Assembly (NCBI GenBank): GCA_013146195.2
Contig: CM028377.1
Span: 35,469,632-35,533,631 of the forward strand
Direction: 5' to 3'
DNA from: Codonopsis lanceolata
Lineage: Eukaryota > Streptophyta > Magnoliopsida > Asterales > Campanulaceae
DNA: 64,000 nt
Shown here: one piece after another, positions 45,900 through 58,766 of the stretch
Numbering within the stretch: the first letter of the stretch is position 1
Layout of the letters: each line of letters opens with the position of its first letter
Position numbers and translations under genes: made by a program
Notes under the pieces: generated by a model
Told to the model about the DNA's origin: nothing
The model's database searches: none
What the model saw: only the letters and a program-made list of their open reading frames with translations

Positions 45900-46940
45900 A
45901 TGAGCCTAACCATTTTATCAAATATGCTCCCAACACTTAAACAAACAAGATAGCATATTTCATCATATATCTCTACACATGAATATCATCATAATCATAC
46001 TTTATAACATGTTCATTTAACCAAAATTTCATCATCTAGCATATAGTGAAACATGACATCTCTACAAGCCTAACCATTTCATCAAACATGCTTCCAACAC
46101 TTAAACAACAAGATAGAATGATTTATCATACATTACCACACATAAATAACATCATAAACATGATTTATAATCTGTTCATAATCCGATCATACAACCAAAA
46201 ATGCAACATTTAGCATATACGAGAACATAGCATCTCTACAAGCCTAACTATTTCATCAAACATGCTCCCAAAGCTTAACAACAAGGTAGGGTGATTTATC
46301 ATACATTATCACACATAAATAACATCCTAAACATGGTTTATAACCTGTTTATAATCTGATCATACAACTAAAAATGTAGCATTTAGCATATACGAGAACA
46401 TAGCATCTCTACAAGCCTAACTATTTCATCAAACATGCTCCCAACGCTTAACAACAAGGTAGGGTGATTTATCATACATTATCACACATAAATAACATCC
46501 TAAACATGGTTTATAACCTGTTTATAATCTGATCATACAACTAAAAATGTAGCATTTAACATATACGTGAACATAGCATCTCAACAAGTCTAACTATTTC
46601 ATCAAACATGCTCCCAATGCTTAAACAACAAAGTAGGGTGATTTATCATACATTATCACACTTAAATAACATCAAAATCATGATTTACAATCTGATCATA
46701 ATCTGTTTATACAACCCAAAATACATCATTTAGCATATACGAGAACATGACATCTCTACAAGCCTAACTATCTCATCCAATATGCTTCCAACACTTAAAC
46801 AACAAGGTAGAATGGTTTATCATACATTACTACGCCTAAATGACATCAAAATCATGATTTATAATATGTTTACAATCTGTTCATACAACCAAAATTTATC
46901 ATATAGCATATTCTAGAACATGGCATCTCTACAAAGTCCT
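45900..46940 (-). repeat. Tandem array in the element B LTR, about 173 bp unit, about 6 copies
   Basis: Landmark AGCCTAACTATTTCATC recurs at about 45902, 46072, 46241, 46414, 46587 and 46761, a spacing of 169-174 bp. The matching place in the other LTR copy is where the 100-N gap falls. Confidence 0.85.
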
Positions 46941-48217
46941 AAGTGCACCCATTGACCTCATATAGCAAGATTGCTTTCCCTAGGGTCAATGAGGCTAAAA
47001 GAAATAAGAAGAGATGTTGTAACTCACCTTAAATAAGTCCTACAATATGTACAAAACGTCCATGCAAAGGTGGGTACGTGATCTCCTTGACCTCCTCTCC
47101 TCTTCTATGGTTGGGTTTTGGCAATGGCTTCCTCAAGACTTGGCCACCATTGTTGATCACCTATGAACCTTCAAGAAAACCTCTCCAACCTTAGAGATAT
47201 GATAAGCCACGTTTTTTGGAGAAGATGGCTGAATAGGATGGCTTAGTGGAGGCATTTGGTCAATCTTTGGTTGAAGTGGGGTGGGAGAAGGTGTCCAATG
47301 CATGTTTGTGCATGTGGATGTTCTTTCCTTGCCAAGTGTCTTGCATGCACCCAAGGACTCTCAAAACTTGTTGAACATGCAATGGAGGATAGGTAGGACG
47401 AACTAGGGTAGTTTGGGTAGGGTTAGGTTGGCCAAATAGAAAGTCTAACACACAATGAGTGGTCAACTATAGTAGACCAGAATTTGGGTCATTTTACAAA
47501 ATGTTCCTGTATCGAAATGCACGTCCTAAAATTACACAAAAGGTATGTTTAGAAATATCTATGAGTCTAGTTTCTAACACATCAAACGGATCCGAATTCC
47601 GAGTTTCGTACACAAAGTTATGGTCAAAATACTACACCTATCGTGGGCCTTCTGAAATACGCGAATTTCCGAAAATCAAACTTGAGCGTGTTTAAACGCA
47701 TACACGACCACTCAAAAATAATTCTAAGTTAATTCCCAAGGTCCCTAGTCATCTAGGGTCAAAATAATACCAACCGAAAAAGTCGTACAAAGAAGAAGAA
47801 CGACAAGAAGTAAAGTAGCAATCACCCGTCGATTCGACAAGCATTCAAACAAGATTTAAATCATGTTAAGGATATTATGAATTATATCTAATACTTACAT
47901 ATATGCATCCATCTAGAACTCTAACACATCTAAACATGTTATTTAATCATCACGTAAAGATTTAGGACCAAATCGAGGTCAGGAACACAAAAACCCGAGT
48001 AAACTTTCAATCGCGTCACATTTCGATTATCGTCGAGTTACGACTTGTGACTTTAGCAAGTTAACAACTAAATGACATCTCTTAAAAGTATTTTGGTCTT
48101 AATGTGATCTCTCTCTCATACACATCTAGACTCTCTCGGAAATCAAATAAGCGATCAACAAGGAAGAAGTGCGAGCATGCACGCAATTCAAGCTAACCAG
48201 AATCGAGGGGTCTTACA

Positions 48218-50436
48218 TCCTCTCCCCCTTAAAAAGAATTCGTCCCGAATTCTAAACCGTATAACAAACCAACGTTAGGTCATCACCCAACAACAAATAC
48301 CCAAACACAACTACGGTGTCTCTCAATCTCGAGTGAACACTCGATGCTCAAAACCATAAACCTAGACTCAATCTCCGAGTCTATTATCACAATAACCAAA
48401 CCAAATACTTAAAAATCAATTACCAAAAATCTCACATTCACAAGTTCAAAAATTGCCAATAACCATATTACCAAACACTTAAGATTGAAAATAACTTGAC
48501 TCAGACTCGAGTCACAAAAGTACACACAAATTCCATTACTGATTAATTAACCACGTGAATCCTTAACATATCACAAAAACAAAATCAAGACTTTATAAAC
48601 ATCAGTATCTCGAAACTATTTGCTTCGGCGTCACAACATGAGACTTCAATGCAACAAATTCTAAAACGTAAGACATAAAAATTGCCGATAGAGCAATTCA
48701 CAAACTAAAGAAGAGTGTTCCACAACACGCTCCTAAAACAATAAGTCAACATTCATGATCATGCAAGCCACACTTAAAATTTCCAAATTATGGATGAAAC
48801 ACATAACAACACATAATCGCATTGATTAAAAACTCATTCCATTTCTATTTGTTCCCTTTGGTAATTGGTTTAGTCAATTTCTAACCTACTTGCTACCAAT
48901 CCTAGTCCACCAACGAACCTCTTTTGATCACCAATTCAGGAATGCAGGCTAAATTGGATTTCAAAAGCTTCCGTTAAAGGATGCCAAAGTCCATGAGAAA
49001 ATTTCTAAGCATCCTTCCCTATTGTCTCACATAATCATGCAACAGACTAAGCAAGTTACCTTTACTACTAATGCACATAAACATGTTCATACTCAAATAC
49101 AACTATATCCGTTAAATACATTTTATTTTATTTTATTTTTTGTAACCATATCCTTACTCATAATTTAATCTTTAAGAAAATGACAAAATTCCTATTATTA
49201 ACAATACCATATGCATACACGTATATCATGAAAATGTGATATATAATCACCAAGTACCATCATACTTCTACTCATAAAATCCATATAATCCATTTAATTC
49301 ATGCAACTCATAACATTACACGTATATCCATAGAGTGTATAAACTCAACGCACCACTAGCAAATACAACTAGTAAACATTATCACATTTTATACATGAAT
49401 TAATTGCTTGCCGAAAAATCAAAATTCAATCAAAACCATAAACAAATCCCATAGGGACATCATCCTTTATCATATCAATAAACCCGAGAAACCAACAATC
49501 AATATATTTCAATACTCAATGCAATGTATGTATGAATGCATGTGAGCTAACGATACCACGCATACTCATAGTAGCGATAATAATAACCATAACATATAAA
49601 TAAGGAGTTACCTCCTATCTCAGTACGTCTCAAAATTCCGCAATGGCCAACCGCCACGCACGTACACAACTTCAAACTCTAGGTCGTTTGTAACCATCTC
49701 ACTAAGAGTTACTAGACCGCTTATTAGAGTCGTAAATCCTCAACTTAAGGCAATCCTTTCTATTGTGATCACCACCAAGCAAAAACTTAACTTGTGCTCC
49801 AACACCTACGCTCGGTGTTTCATTTCCCAAACAAATTTATACAACAATTTATCACCTCTTCATCTATGACCTTAGGTAAAAGCATCATTCCGCTTACTAG
49901 TCTGCAGTTGCCTACACAACTTTATGAGGTGCTAACTGCCCTCTAAACACATCATCATCCTTAACATTCCCCGAGGTTCTCTCTCGGGTGCATTCCTTAA
50001 TATCTAACCATTTTCTCATAAATATAGTCCACAGCCCCTCGATAATCCGTAAGCTGATGATAGAATAAATTGCCCTTAATATTTTATCCTTAATCCCTAA
50101 CTCTTTCACAATTCATGGAGACTTCCTAGTCTCATCCGGTACTAAGTACCCTACTCTAATGAGCTAACTCCGTGATCATCACCAAATATTGAACCATAAT
50201 CTCATATTATTTGCCACCAATACTCCGGTGGATTCCCAATCATAGATACTACTAATATTACCTTATACTCATCAACACCGGCACCTCTACTAGTGCTAAG
50301 GCTCATTCTAGTTTCAAACATCTTAACATACTATAACTCTCGACGTTAAGATATAACAAATCACACAAAACCAACCCCCAACCTAGGCCAAGGAACCTAT
50401 CCTGGCAGATAGCTTACCAATAGCTCTGATACCAAC
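48218..50436 (-). mobile_element. Internal region of element B with decayed gag
   Basis: A purine tract (minus AAGGGGGAGAGGA) borders the 3' LTR at 48218-48232. A gag remnant is at about 49600-50330 on the minus strand; the frame 49912-50109 retains a trace (CTRERTS, compare HARERTSE in the intact Gag). The homologue of the gag splice acceptor reads GTTATAG/T just before an ATG at 50329. No pol sequence is present. The region near 48930-48990 matches the post-gag DNA of the gag-only element. Confidence 0.7.
50417..50435 (-). other. Primer binding site, initiator tRNA-Met (element B)
   Basis: Minus strand TTGGTATCAGAGCTATTGG immediately downstream of the LTR end at 50437. Confidence 0.93.
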
Positions 50437-52447
50437 TGTGACGACCCGACCCAAATCCCATCTGAGACCAGGAGGTGTCTTGATCAAAACACATAACAAA
50501 ACAAATAACACTTCCAAAAGGCACATAACAAAAACAAATAGCAAATAGTGGGTAAGGCCACGGCGTACGTCAAAAACTTTAACACATGCGGAAGCGTAAT
50601 ATAATTGAACAGTGGCGCCCGAGCTAACAAGCTCAAACTAACACAACCTTAGAGATAATGAATCTCTTGGTCCAAAAATAAAATCATGTGACGCAACAAG
50701 AGGCATGTACAACAATTTATAGCAATTATATACCAAGTCATCGACGACGTTACGGCCGGAACCCAACATTAAACTAAGTCTACAACTCTAGTCTAACATG
50801 CTTAACGGCTAAAAACATGCCGGATAACAAACATAATAAACAAACCAATACATGGTTAAAACAACTAAAAGCATGACCATCATAAATACACAAGGCACGA
50901 CTAACACATATGGCTCTCAAACATTAAGTACTAATTAACATAAGTACTAATAATCAAACACATAAAGTCTTGCTACCCCACATAAAGTTTATATAACTTT
51001 ATGTTCCCATCGTCCTTGCCAAAAGAAAAGATACTAAAATTATAAGGTAGCAACCTCGTCAAAAGCTTCTCCAACGCAACTCGATACTCACTTCGAACCG
51101 CTCGCTCGGCTCGGATCTAGGGAAAACAATCAAAACAAATAGGAGTAAGTCATAAAGACTTAGCAAGTTACTAACATAACTTCCTGTCATGGCATCATGC
51201 TCAACAATAATAATTCATGCTATTGGCATAATATACATTTCATAAATAATCATGTCAAGGCATTCATACTTAACAATCTTGAATATCATGTTATCAACAA
51301 GTATAACATTTCATTAATTCAATCAACCATCATTTCATATCATATCATATTCACGTAGCACATTATTCACATATAGCACTCGTGAGTCAATTCATATAAA
51401 AAAGGGAGGCGATATTTTTCCGCAAAACATAAAGCCAAACTTATGTGTCCTCGATATCCCTTTCGTGGATATCGACGCCCCCGAGACATTTCCGCCGAGT
51501 TCCGATAGTTATCAAAGTCATGTTTCCATACTACAACCGAGATCAACTACTTCCCTACCGTGGCCATCGAGAGGGTGTATCCGCCAAGTATCCATCAAAA
51601 TCACGAATCTCACAATTCATGAAGATGATGCATCGTCCCCGCCCCAAAGACTCAACAAACCGACTCAAATTGACTCAAACTTCAAGCACACGTAATACAT
51701 TATCATATGCTCAAATAAGTAGGCATGTACTCTACAATCATCTAGTCATGCTTTTTACTTCACAACTAGCACATAATCACATTAGAGATAAAAATCAAGG
51801 CTCTAATCATCAAGTGTTCTTCATACACTTTAAAATGCTTGGAGGCTTAACCTCCATTAATACTACCCCCAAAATTCGTAGGACTTAGGCATATTACTCC
51901 TTAATGTCATACTAACTCAATGGTCAACTCCGTTGAGTCATAATCAATCTTTCAAAATTAGGGTATAGAAGCCGTTGGCCTCAATACTCTCCCTATGTCC
52001 ATACTAACATGAATAAATAGGTTACTAAGGTCATTCCAACCCATAAGACCCTTAAATCAAACATTTAAGTAGGGCAACATAGAATCACTACAGCCAAACT
52101 AGGCATATATATTAATTCTGCTATTTCATCAAATATGAGCCTAACCATTTCATCAAATATGCTCCCAACACTTAAACAAACAAGATAGCATATTTCATCA
52201 TATATATCTCTACACATGAATATCATCATAATCATACTTTATAACATGCTCATTTAACTAAAATTTCATCATCTAGCATGGCAGTGAAACATGACATCTC
52301 TACAAGCCTAACCATTTCATCAAACATGCTCCCAACACTTAAACAACAAGATAGAATGATTTATCATACATTACCACACATAAATAACATCATAAACATG
52401 TTTATAATCTGTTCATAATCTGATCATACAACCAAAAATGCAACATT
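50437..52447 (-). repeat. 5' LTR of element B, partial
   Basis: Matches 40311-40849 plus 44706-46210 but with clusters of small deletions at CG-rich spots (50461-50490, 50553-50570, 51415-51440, 51550-51595). It stops at the gap inside the 173 bp tandem array. Confidence 0.88.
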
Positions 52448-52547
52448 NNNNNNNNNNNNNNNNNNNNNNNNNNNNNNNNNNNNNNNNNNNNNNNNNNNNN
52501 NNNNNNNNNNNNNNNNNNNNNNNNNNNNNNNNNNNNNNNNNNNNNNN
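52448..52547. other. Assembly gap (100 N)
   Basis: A run of exactly 100 N, the usual placeholder for a gap of unknown length. The left side is minus-strand element B LTR; the right side is plus-strand chromovirus LTR. The rest of both LTRs, and probably the 5' half of the Copia, is lost here. Confidence 0.99.
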
Positions 52548-53007
52548 TTTAATCTTTTATTTTGGAAAGGATCGCGGGAAGCAAGTCATGTGACTTGGCT
52601 CGGGGTTTTGTTGTTGTAGTAACTTAAATATTTGATACTTGTAATTTTTGTATGCCGACTTATATGTCGAGCTTGTTCATATGTGTATGGTTCATCACAG
52701 CTTTTCCGCTAAAGCTTGCTTAAAGTATTATTATTGTTGTTGTCTCCTGCATGTTGTGCCGCTGAGGTTTTATGCATGTGTTAATTGTAGGAGTAGTTGT
52801 TTGTTCCGCCTACCGTAACGCCGCCGATGACTTGTTTAAATTAGGTTGTTTTTCCCGCCAAGTGTAGCCGAAGTTGTTATTCGTATGCAATGTTGCGCCA
52901 CATGAATTTTCGTATAATCCTACTTGCGCATGCTTGTGTGTTTAATCTTGATTATTTGGACGGCACGATTCTGATCTCGTGATTGGGGTCCCGGCCGGGT
53001 CGTCACA
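52548..53007 (+). repeat. 3' end of the chromovirus 5' LTR
   Basis: Matches 60040-60500 and ends GGGTCGTCACA at 53007. The rest of the LTR falls in the gap. Confidence 0.85.
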
Positions 53008-53008
53008 G

Positions 53009-53022
53009 CTTGGTATCGAGCT
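53009..53022 (+). other. Primer binding site, chromovirus copy 1 (two bases missing)
   Basis: Reads CTTGGTATC-GAGC, the tRNA-Met site lacking AG. The same two bases are absent in the second copy near 60503-60514. Confidence 0.75.
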
Positions 53023-53118
53023 ATAGTTAGCCGTCGGCCGCCAGATAGGTTCCATGGCCTAGGTGGGTTGGTTATTTGTGTGATGATTCTAACGCCGAGT
53101 GAATTCTTGTAGGGTTCG

Positions 53119-54190
53119 ATGGATAATCCTAGGAATGGAAATGGCCAGCGTAGAGGTAGGCCCTGGAGAGGTCCCCGAACTCGGTTGAGGTACCGCCGCC
53201 GCGTAATCCCTGGGTCCGGATATGGCGTAGTTACACCGTAGGTTGATGGCTTTTCCGTGTGGGCAGGGCCGTGGAGGTCAAGCCGGGGAGTACCACCACC
53301 ACCTCGACAGAGGAAGTTGCACCACCACCGAGACCGAGGATCCGACAACACTCTCCTAGAGAGATTCCTTAAGCTGAAGCCTAGTGCATTTCTTGGGGAG
53401 CCAAACCCGAGGGAGGCCGAGTTGTGGATGGAAGAGATGATCAAAATCTTATCTATGTTGGAGTGTACCGATGAGGAGAGAGTCGACTAGCGACGTTTAA
53501 GTTTAAGGGAGCCGCCGAGCATTGGTGGAATGTATTGAAGGAAAGTTGGGAGATGCAACAAGTCCCTATCACTGGGCTAATTTTCGAGGGAATTTAAGGA
53601 GGAATACGCATCGGATGTGGTTCGCAACCAAAGGGAGAAAGAATTCTATAATCTTGAGCAAGGTACCATGACTGGCGGAGTATTCTCGCGAAGTTCACCG
53701 AGCCGAGCCGTATTGCACGTATTTGATTCCTACGGAGGCTCCTGAGGACACATAAGTTTGTTAAAGGGTTGAGGACCGAATTTAGGAAGCGTATTCTAGC
53801 ACTTAAGCTCACCGATTATCTGGACCGCAGCTTGATAGAGCTTATGAGGTTGAGCAAGATATCGAGGAGCACCGAGTCAAGAGTAATTCTGTAATGCACC
53901 ACGTGCTACTCGTAACACTAATCGTGGAAATAATTCAGTAGCGTAAGGGGATACCAAGGGAACCGTGATAGAGAGGTGGAGGCCAAGGTAGGCCACAGTG
54001 TGAAGCAAGGTGGCAACAACACTTCTTCTACTGTGGGCAAGCAAGTGGTCTCGTGAATGAGACTATGATTTGTTGCTCGCCGTAAGTCCGGGCACACAAT
54101 GATAGGTGCCGGGCAAAGACCGAAGTGTTACATTTGTGGAGACGGGACTCACATGAGGAGAGAGATTGTCCCAAGTATAAGGCCAATCAA
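53119..54190 (+). pseudogene. Chromovirus gag, copy 1 (frame-broken)
   Basis: Start ATG at 53119, six bases after a splice acceptor (TTCTTGTAG ending at 53112). The N-terminus is Arg/Gly-rich. The Gag core is visible as FLKLKPSAFLGEPNPREAEL and MLECTDEE (53340-53480), then in other frames AEHWW and the NLEQGTM region. The zinc knuckle CYICGDGTH.. is at 54126-54168, with a frame break just before its last Cys. Several one- and two-base indels relative to copy 2 break the frame. It would encode the particle protein. Confidence 0.8.
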
Positions 54191-56095
54191 TCGTGGCGCC
54201 GGCAACAAGCCTGGGCTAAGAGAGATGTGGATGGTAAACCGGGTTCAGGTCAGGTGTTTGCGCTTGATCGCGAGGTTCGTGGGGTCTACTGCAAGGATAG
54301 GAGGTACTCTTTCTATATTTGATCATAAGGCTCGAATTCTCATAGATCCGTGGTCTTCGTGATTCTTATGTTGCTTCTCGCACTTTGTTGAGAATCTGCG
54401 TATTGCCTCAATCTTTGCCATACTTGCTTGAAGTGTCTACCCCGCCGGGGAATATATGCTCGCCTCAAGTGTTTAGATCTTGTGATGTTTTGGTGGGTGA
54501 CCACACTTTGCATGCGGACTTGGTAGTTCTCCCATACGTGATTTTGATGTGATTCTTGGCATGGACCGGTTATGTGCTTATCATGCTATAGTTGACCGCC
54601 ATAGAAGAGGGTTACTTTTTATATGCCTGTGTGCCCGAATTTACTTTTTGTGGGTGATCAAGCCGCCGAGTGACTTGCATTTCATTTCTGCACTAAGGGC
54701 TAGAAAATTGTTGTCTCAAGGGTGTACGGGTTATCTTGCCTCGTTGTTGATAAGAAGAGGTCTTCGCCGAATTTAGAGGAGGTTCCTGTAGTATGTGAGT
54801 TTCCCGATGTGTTTTCTACCGATCATGCTATGCCGCCCGATAGAGAACTAGAGTTTTGTATTGAGCTTATTCCGGGACTTCACCGATTTCTAAGGCAATC
54901 CGATAGGATGGCGCCTCATGAGCTTAGAGAGTTGAAAACTCGCTGCAGTGAACTCCTAGAGATTGGTTTTATTAAACCAGTGTGTCGCCTGGGGCGCACC
55001 GGTCCTATTTGTGAGGAAGAAAGATGGGAGTTTGCGGTTATGCATAGATTATCGCGAATTGAATAAGGTGACCATTAAGAATAAGTATCCTCTACCCCAC
55101 ATTGATGATCTTTTGACCAATTGCAAGGGTCTATCGCCTATTCTAAGCTTGATTTGCGATGGGGTTACTATCAATTGAAGGTTAGAGAGGAAGACATTCA
55201 AGACAGCCGCACTAGATATGGGCACTTTGAATTCGTGGTGATGCCGCTTGTTGACGAATGCGCCAAATGTGTTTATGGACTTGATGAACCGTGTCTTTCA
55301 TAGTTATCTCGATTGTTTCGTGGTAGTCTTCATTGATGATATCTTAGTGTATTCGAAATCTCTGAGGAGCATGAGAAACACTTGAGGATTGTCTTGTCTA
55401 TTCTTCTCGAGAAACAAATTTTATGCGAAGTTTAGTAAATGTGCCTTTTGGCTTGAGGAAGTGTCCTTTGGGGCATATCATTTCTAGCGCCGAGTAGCCG
55501 CTGATCCTTCTAAGGTTGAAGCGGTGACGAATTGGAAGAGACCTAGTTCTTACCGAGGTTCGAGTTTCTTGGGTCTAGCGGGTTATTACCGGAGATTTAT
55601 TGAGGGATTTTCTGATCGTGACTCCTATGACGAAATTGACGCAAAAGAATGTGCCTTTTGTTTGGAGCGAGAAATGTGAAGTTAGTTTCAAGAGCTTAAG
55701 AAGCGGTTGACGTCGGCACCTATTTTGGCTTTGCCTAGTGGAGGAGATAATTTTGTGATTTATAGTGATGCTTCTAAGGAAGGTTTGGGTTGTGTGTTGA
55801 TGCAATGGTAGAGTTATCGCCTATGCGCGAGGAAGTTGTCTATTCACGAGCGTAATTACCCGACACACGATATGGAGTTGGCTGCGATTATTTTCGTTGC
55901 ATAAATGGAAACACTACTTGTATGGGGCTAAATTTGAGATCTTCACCGACCACAAAAGTTTGAAGTACTTGTTTTCCCAAAAGGAGTTGAACATGAGGCA
56001 AAGAAGATGGATGGAGAAACTAAAAGACCACGATTGCACTATTTTATATCATCCGGGGAAGGCAAATGTAGTAGCGATGCCTTGAGTAGAAGGTT
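54191..56095 (+). pseudogene. Chromovirus protease, reverse transcriptase and RNase H, copy 1
   Basis: Protease region: GTLSIFDHKARILID at about 54300-54350; the catalytic D-S/T-G is replaced by LIDPWSS as read. Then VILGMDRL (54549). Reverse transcriptase: LPHIDDLL, the catalytic FIDD at 55329-55340, and FWLEE. RNase H: VIYSDASKEGLG, THDMELAA and FTDHKSLKYLFSQKELNMRQRRWME. Frame breaks occur about every 100-300 bases, mostly single bases missing next to CG or CC/GG. The enzyme order and motifs are those of Ty3/gypsy. Confidence 0.85.
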
Positions 56096-56098
56096 CAC

Positions 56099-57665
56099 AT
56101 GTCGTGTATGATGGTTAGAGAATGGAAGATGTTGGAGGACTTGCGAGATTGGAGTCCTAGTGTTTATGATAAAGGTGTGATTTTCGCGAATGTTCGTGCT
56201 ACACCAGTTTTGTTTGGAAAGATTAAAGAAGCGCAAAGGAATGATCCGGAATTGAAGAAAATTTTTGATGGGTTGGCTGAGAATGTATCGCCTGATTTTG
56301 TGATTAATAGTGAGGGTGCTTTGACATTTCGAGGTCGAATTTGTGTTCCTTCTAATGATGACTTGAAGAGGTTGGTTCTTGATGAGGCTCATAAATCGAG
56401 GTATACCATTCACCCGGGAGCACGAAGATGTACTTAGACTTGAAAAGACAATTTTGGTGGAAAGGCATGAAGAGAGAAATTATGAGTATGTGTCAAAGTG
56501 TTTGACTTGTCAGCAGGTTAAGGCTGAGCATCAGAGGCCTGCGGGACTTCTACAACCACTTGAGATTCCCGAGTGGAAATGGGAGTTCATTACTATGGAT
56601 TTTGTGATGTGTTACCGCAAGACGCGAGAGGTTTTAATGCAGCTTGGGTTATAGTCGATGATTGACTAAGTCTCGCACACTTTATTCCGATAGCTATCAC
56701 TTATTCGTTGACTCGCTTAGCGCCTTTGTATATCCAGAGATCGTGAGACTTCATGGCGCACGTAGTATTGTGTCCGATAGAGATCCGAGGTTCACATCCG
56801 ATTTTGGCAAACGCTGCAGAAGCTTTGGGGACCAAATTAGACTTCAAGATTTTTCATCCGCAAACGGATGGTCACCGAGCGATTGATTCGATTTTGAGAG
56901 GACATGCTTCGAGCTTGTGCCGTGGATTTCAAGGGAAGCCGATTCTCACTTACCTTTAGCCGAAGTTTATGATAATAACAGCCTACCGCCGAGTATCAAG
57001 ATGGCGCCGTATGAAGCTTTGTATGGGCGTAAGTGTAGATCGCCAATTTGTTGGGATGAAGTTGGAGAGGCGAAACTTTGGGGTTCCGAAGTTAGTGCAA
57101 TGGGCTGAGAGCGTGAAGTTGATTAGAGATCGCTTGCGCACCGCCAAAGTCGACAAAAGAGTTACGCGACAATCGAAGACGAGATCTTGAGTTCCAAGTG
57201 GGTGACTACGTGTTCTTGAAGGTGACACCGAGGAGAGGTACGAAGAGATTTGGCAAGAAAGGGAAGCTTACACCGAGGTACATTGGCCCATTCGAGATTC
57301 TTGAGAGAGTTGGGTCTTTAGCGTATCGCATTGCATTGCCACCGTCACTTTCGGAGACTCATAATGTATTCCATGTTTCCATGTTGCGAAAGTATTTGAA
57401 AGATGATACCCATGTACTTGAGTATGAAGAGATCACGTTTGAGCCGGATATGTCATACGTTGAAAAGCCCGTGAAGATTTTGGATACCAAAGAGCAAGTG
57501 CTACGAACCAAGAAGATTCCCTTAGTTAAAGTTCTTTGGAGGAACCACAACATTGAAGAAGCGACTTGGGAAACGGAAGCGGAGATGCGCGAGAAGCATC
57601 CACATTTGTTTGATGAACTTGGTAAGAATTTAGGGACTAAATTCCTAAAGGAGGGGAGAGTGTAA
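56099..57665 (+). pseudogene. Chromovirus integrase with GPF motif and chromodomain
   Basis: The integrase zinc finger has His around 56388-56425 and CLTCQQ at 56499-56513. The core has the first Asp in the ITMDFV stretch (56598) and the second in SDRDPRF; the region of the catalytic Glu is frame-broken. The C-terminal part is intact from 57198 to 57665 (155 residues): YIGPFEIL is the GPY/F motif, and about residues 90-140 form a chromodomain (YVEKPVKIL, VLWRNHNIEEATWETE). Chromodomains of this kind direct integration toward heterochromatin marks. The stop is followed directly by the LTR at 57661, with the purine tract (AAAGGAGGGGAGAG) overlapping the gene end. Confidence 0.87.
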
Positions 57666-58528
57666 CGCCCCATAATCTTGCATGTGCATTCTATGCTTGT
57701 CTTTATACTTTCTTGGTTGATTGTGAGCTTGTTTACTTGATATATAAACGTCTTAGAATCATTCATAGATCATTCTAGAAGTCCATAACATGCTTAGAAT
57801 CATATAAACTTGTTTGTTGAATCGCCGGTTTAATCGCTGAAGTTTGGCCTTAGCGATTCCTCTCGTTGCTCGTATTTGCTTCTATTTCGACGTACGAAGT
57901 GTTCGTTGAGTTCTTGGCTTTATATTCAGGTCTTAATCATGTTGAAACAAGTCTCTTTCATGTCCAAGATATCCTAGTTTGAATGGTGTTTGATTGTAGT
58001 TTGATTCGTTGTTCATTCGTCGCGTGGTTCGCGCCTTGTTCTACCTTGTTCCGGAGTTGTTCGGTGTGTTTCCGACTCGTTTTGAGTAGGGTTAGACCTT
58101 AGAATGGTTGCCCAAAAGTTTGGGACCATTTAGATCAAGTTTAGATCAAGTTTTAGAGATTCTGGAGCCGAGGCGGCCGCATGGGAGCTGGTGAGGCGCC
58201 CGCCTCAACTGCAGAGAGCAAATTCAAAATGGACTGAACTTGGGAATGGCCTCGTGGTTGAGGCGGTCCGATGGCCTGGGTGAGGCGCCCGCCTCACCTG
58301 CAGATCTGTTACGGGATTTTTCTTCCCCTGTTTTGAGTTATGTCGTGAAATGCCTATCCTACCCCCATTTAAACCCCCTCTAAACCCTTCCTAAATACCC
58401 ACACTTAGTCCTAATCAAGTCCTAACACTAATTAGAGGTTAATTTAGTTTGGATTAGTGCTTGTTAACTCCCTAATTTCACTAATTGCACTTGAGAAATT
58501 CCCCTTGTACCCTTCTCTTGATTGGAGG

Positions 58529-58536
58529 TATAAATA
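58529..58536 (+). promoter_or_regulatory. LTR promoter TATA box (chromovirus)
   Basis: TATAAATA in GGAGGTATAAATACC, with the same surroundings as 19305-19312. Confidence 0.8.
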
Positions 58537-58766
58537 CCAAGCCTTGACCAAATTTTCAGTAAATCCTTCATTTGTTCATCCTATTCTCACAAGTTAGAGA
58601 GAGAGAGAGTTGGGGGCTTGAGTTTTGAGCCCTAGCTTCATCTTCTTCCTCCGATCCCCAAGGATTCCACCGCTCGATCGCCGCCAAACTGGATTCTCGA
58701 CGGGTGAGACGAAAGGAACGACTTCACCGCTTAGATTTGGATTCTCTTGAGTTTTCACCAAGCTAG

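Larger units (their letters stand above)
40311..48217 (-). repeat. 3' LTR of element B (about 4.05 kb net), interrupted
   Basis: Made of 40311-40849 plus 44706-48217, since the nested solo LTR and one TAAAG are extra. It matches 50437-52447 closely at the corresponding parts. The minus-strand start is TGTAAGACCCCTCG at 48217. It contains a splice donor (47021-47030), a tandem array (45900-46940) and the hairpin block (45316-45404). Confidence 0.88.
40311..52447 (-). mobile_element. Element B: decayed gag-only-type LTR element (5' LTR cut by gap)
   Basis: On the minus strand: 5' LTR from the gap to 50437, primer site 50417-50435, internal 48218-50436, purine tract, 3' LTR 48217 down to 40311. 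It is inserted in the Copia reverse transcriptase region; the five bases before it are TTGAC, but the matching copy would lie beyond the gap. The internal region is 2.2 kb with only a decayed gag. Its 3' LTR is interrupted by a solo LTR at 40850-44700. Confidence 0.85.

Noticed and set aside
54191..57665. Possible endogenous plant pararetrovirus from the reverse transcriptase and RNase H
   Set aside because: Integrase, chromodomain, LTRs, tRNA primer site and purine tract are all present, and no movement or coat protein is seen. It is a Ty3/gypsy chromovirus.
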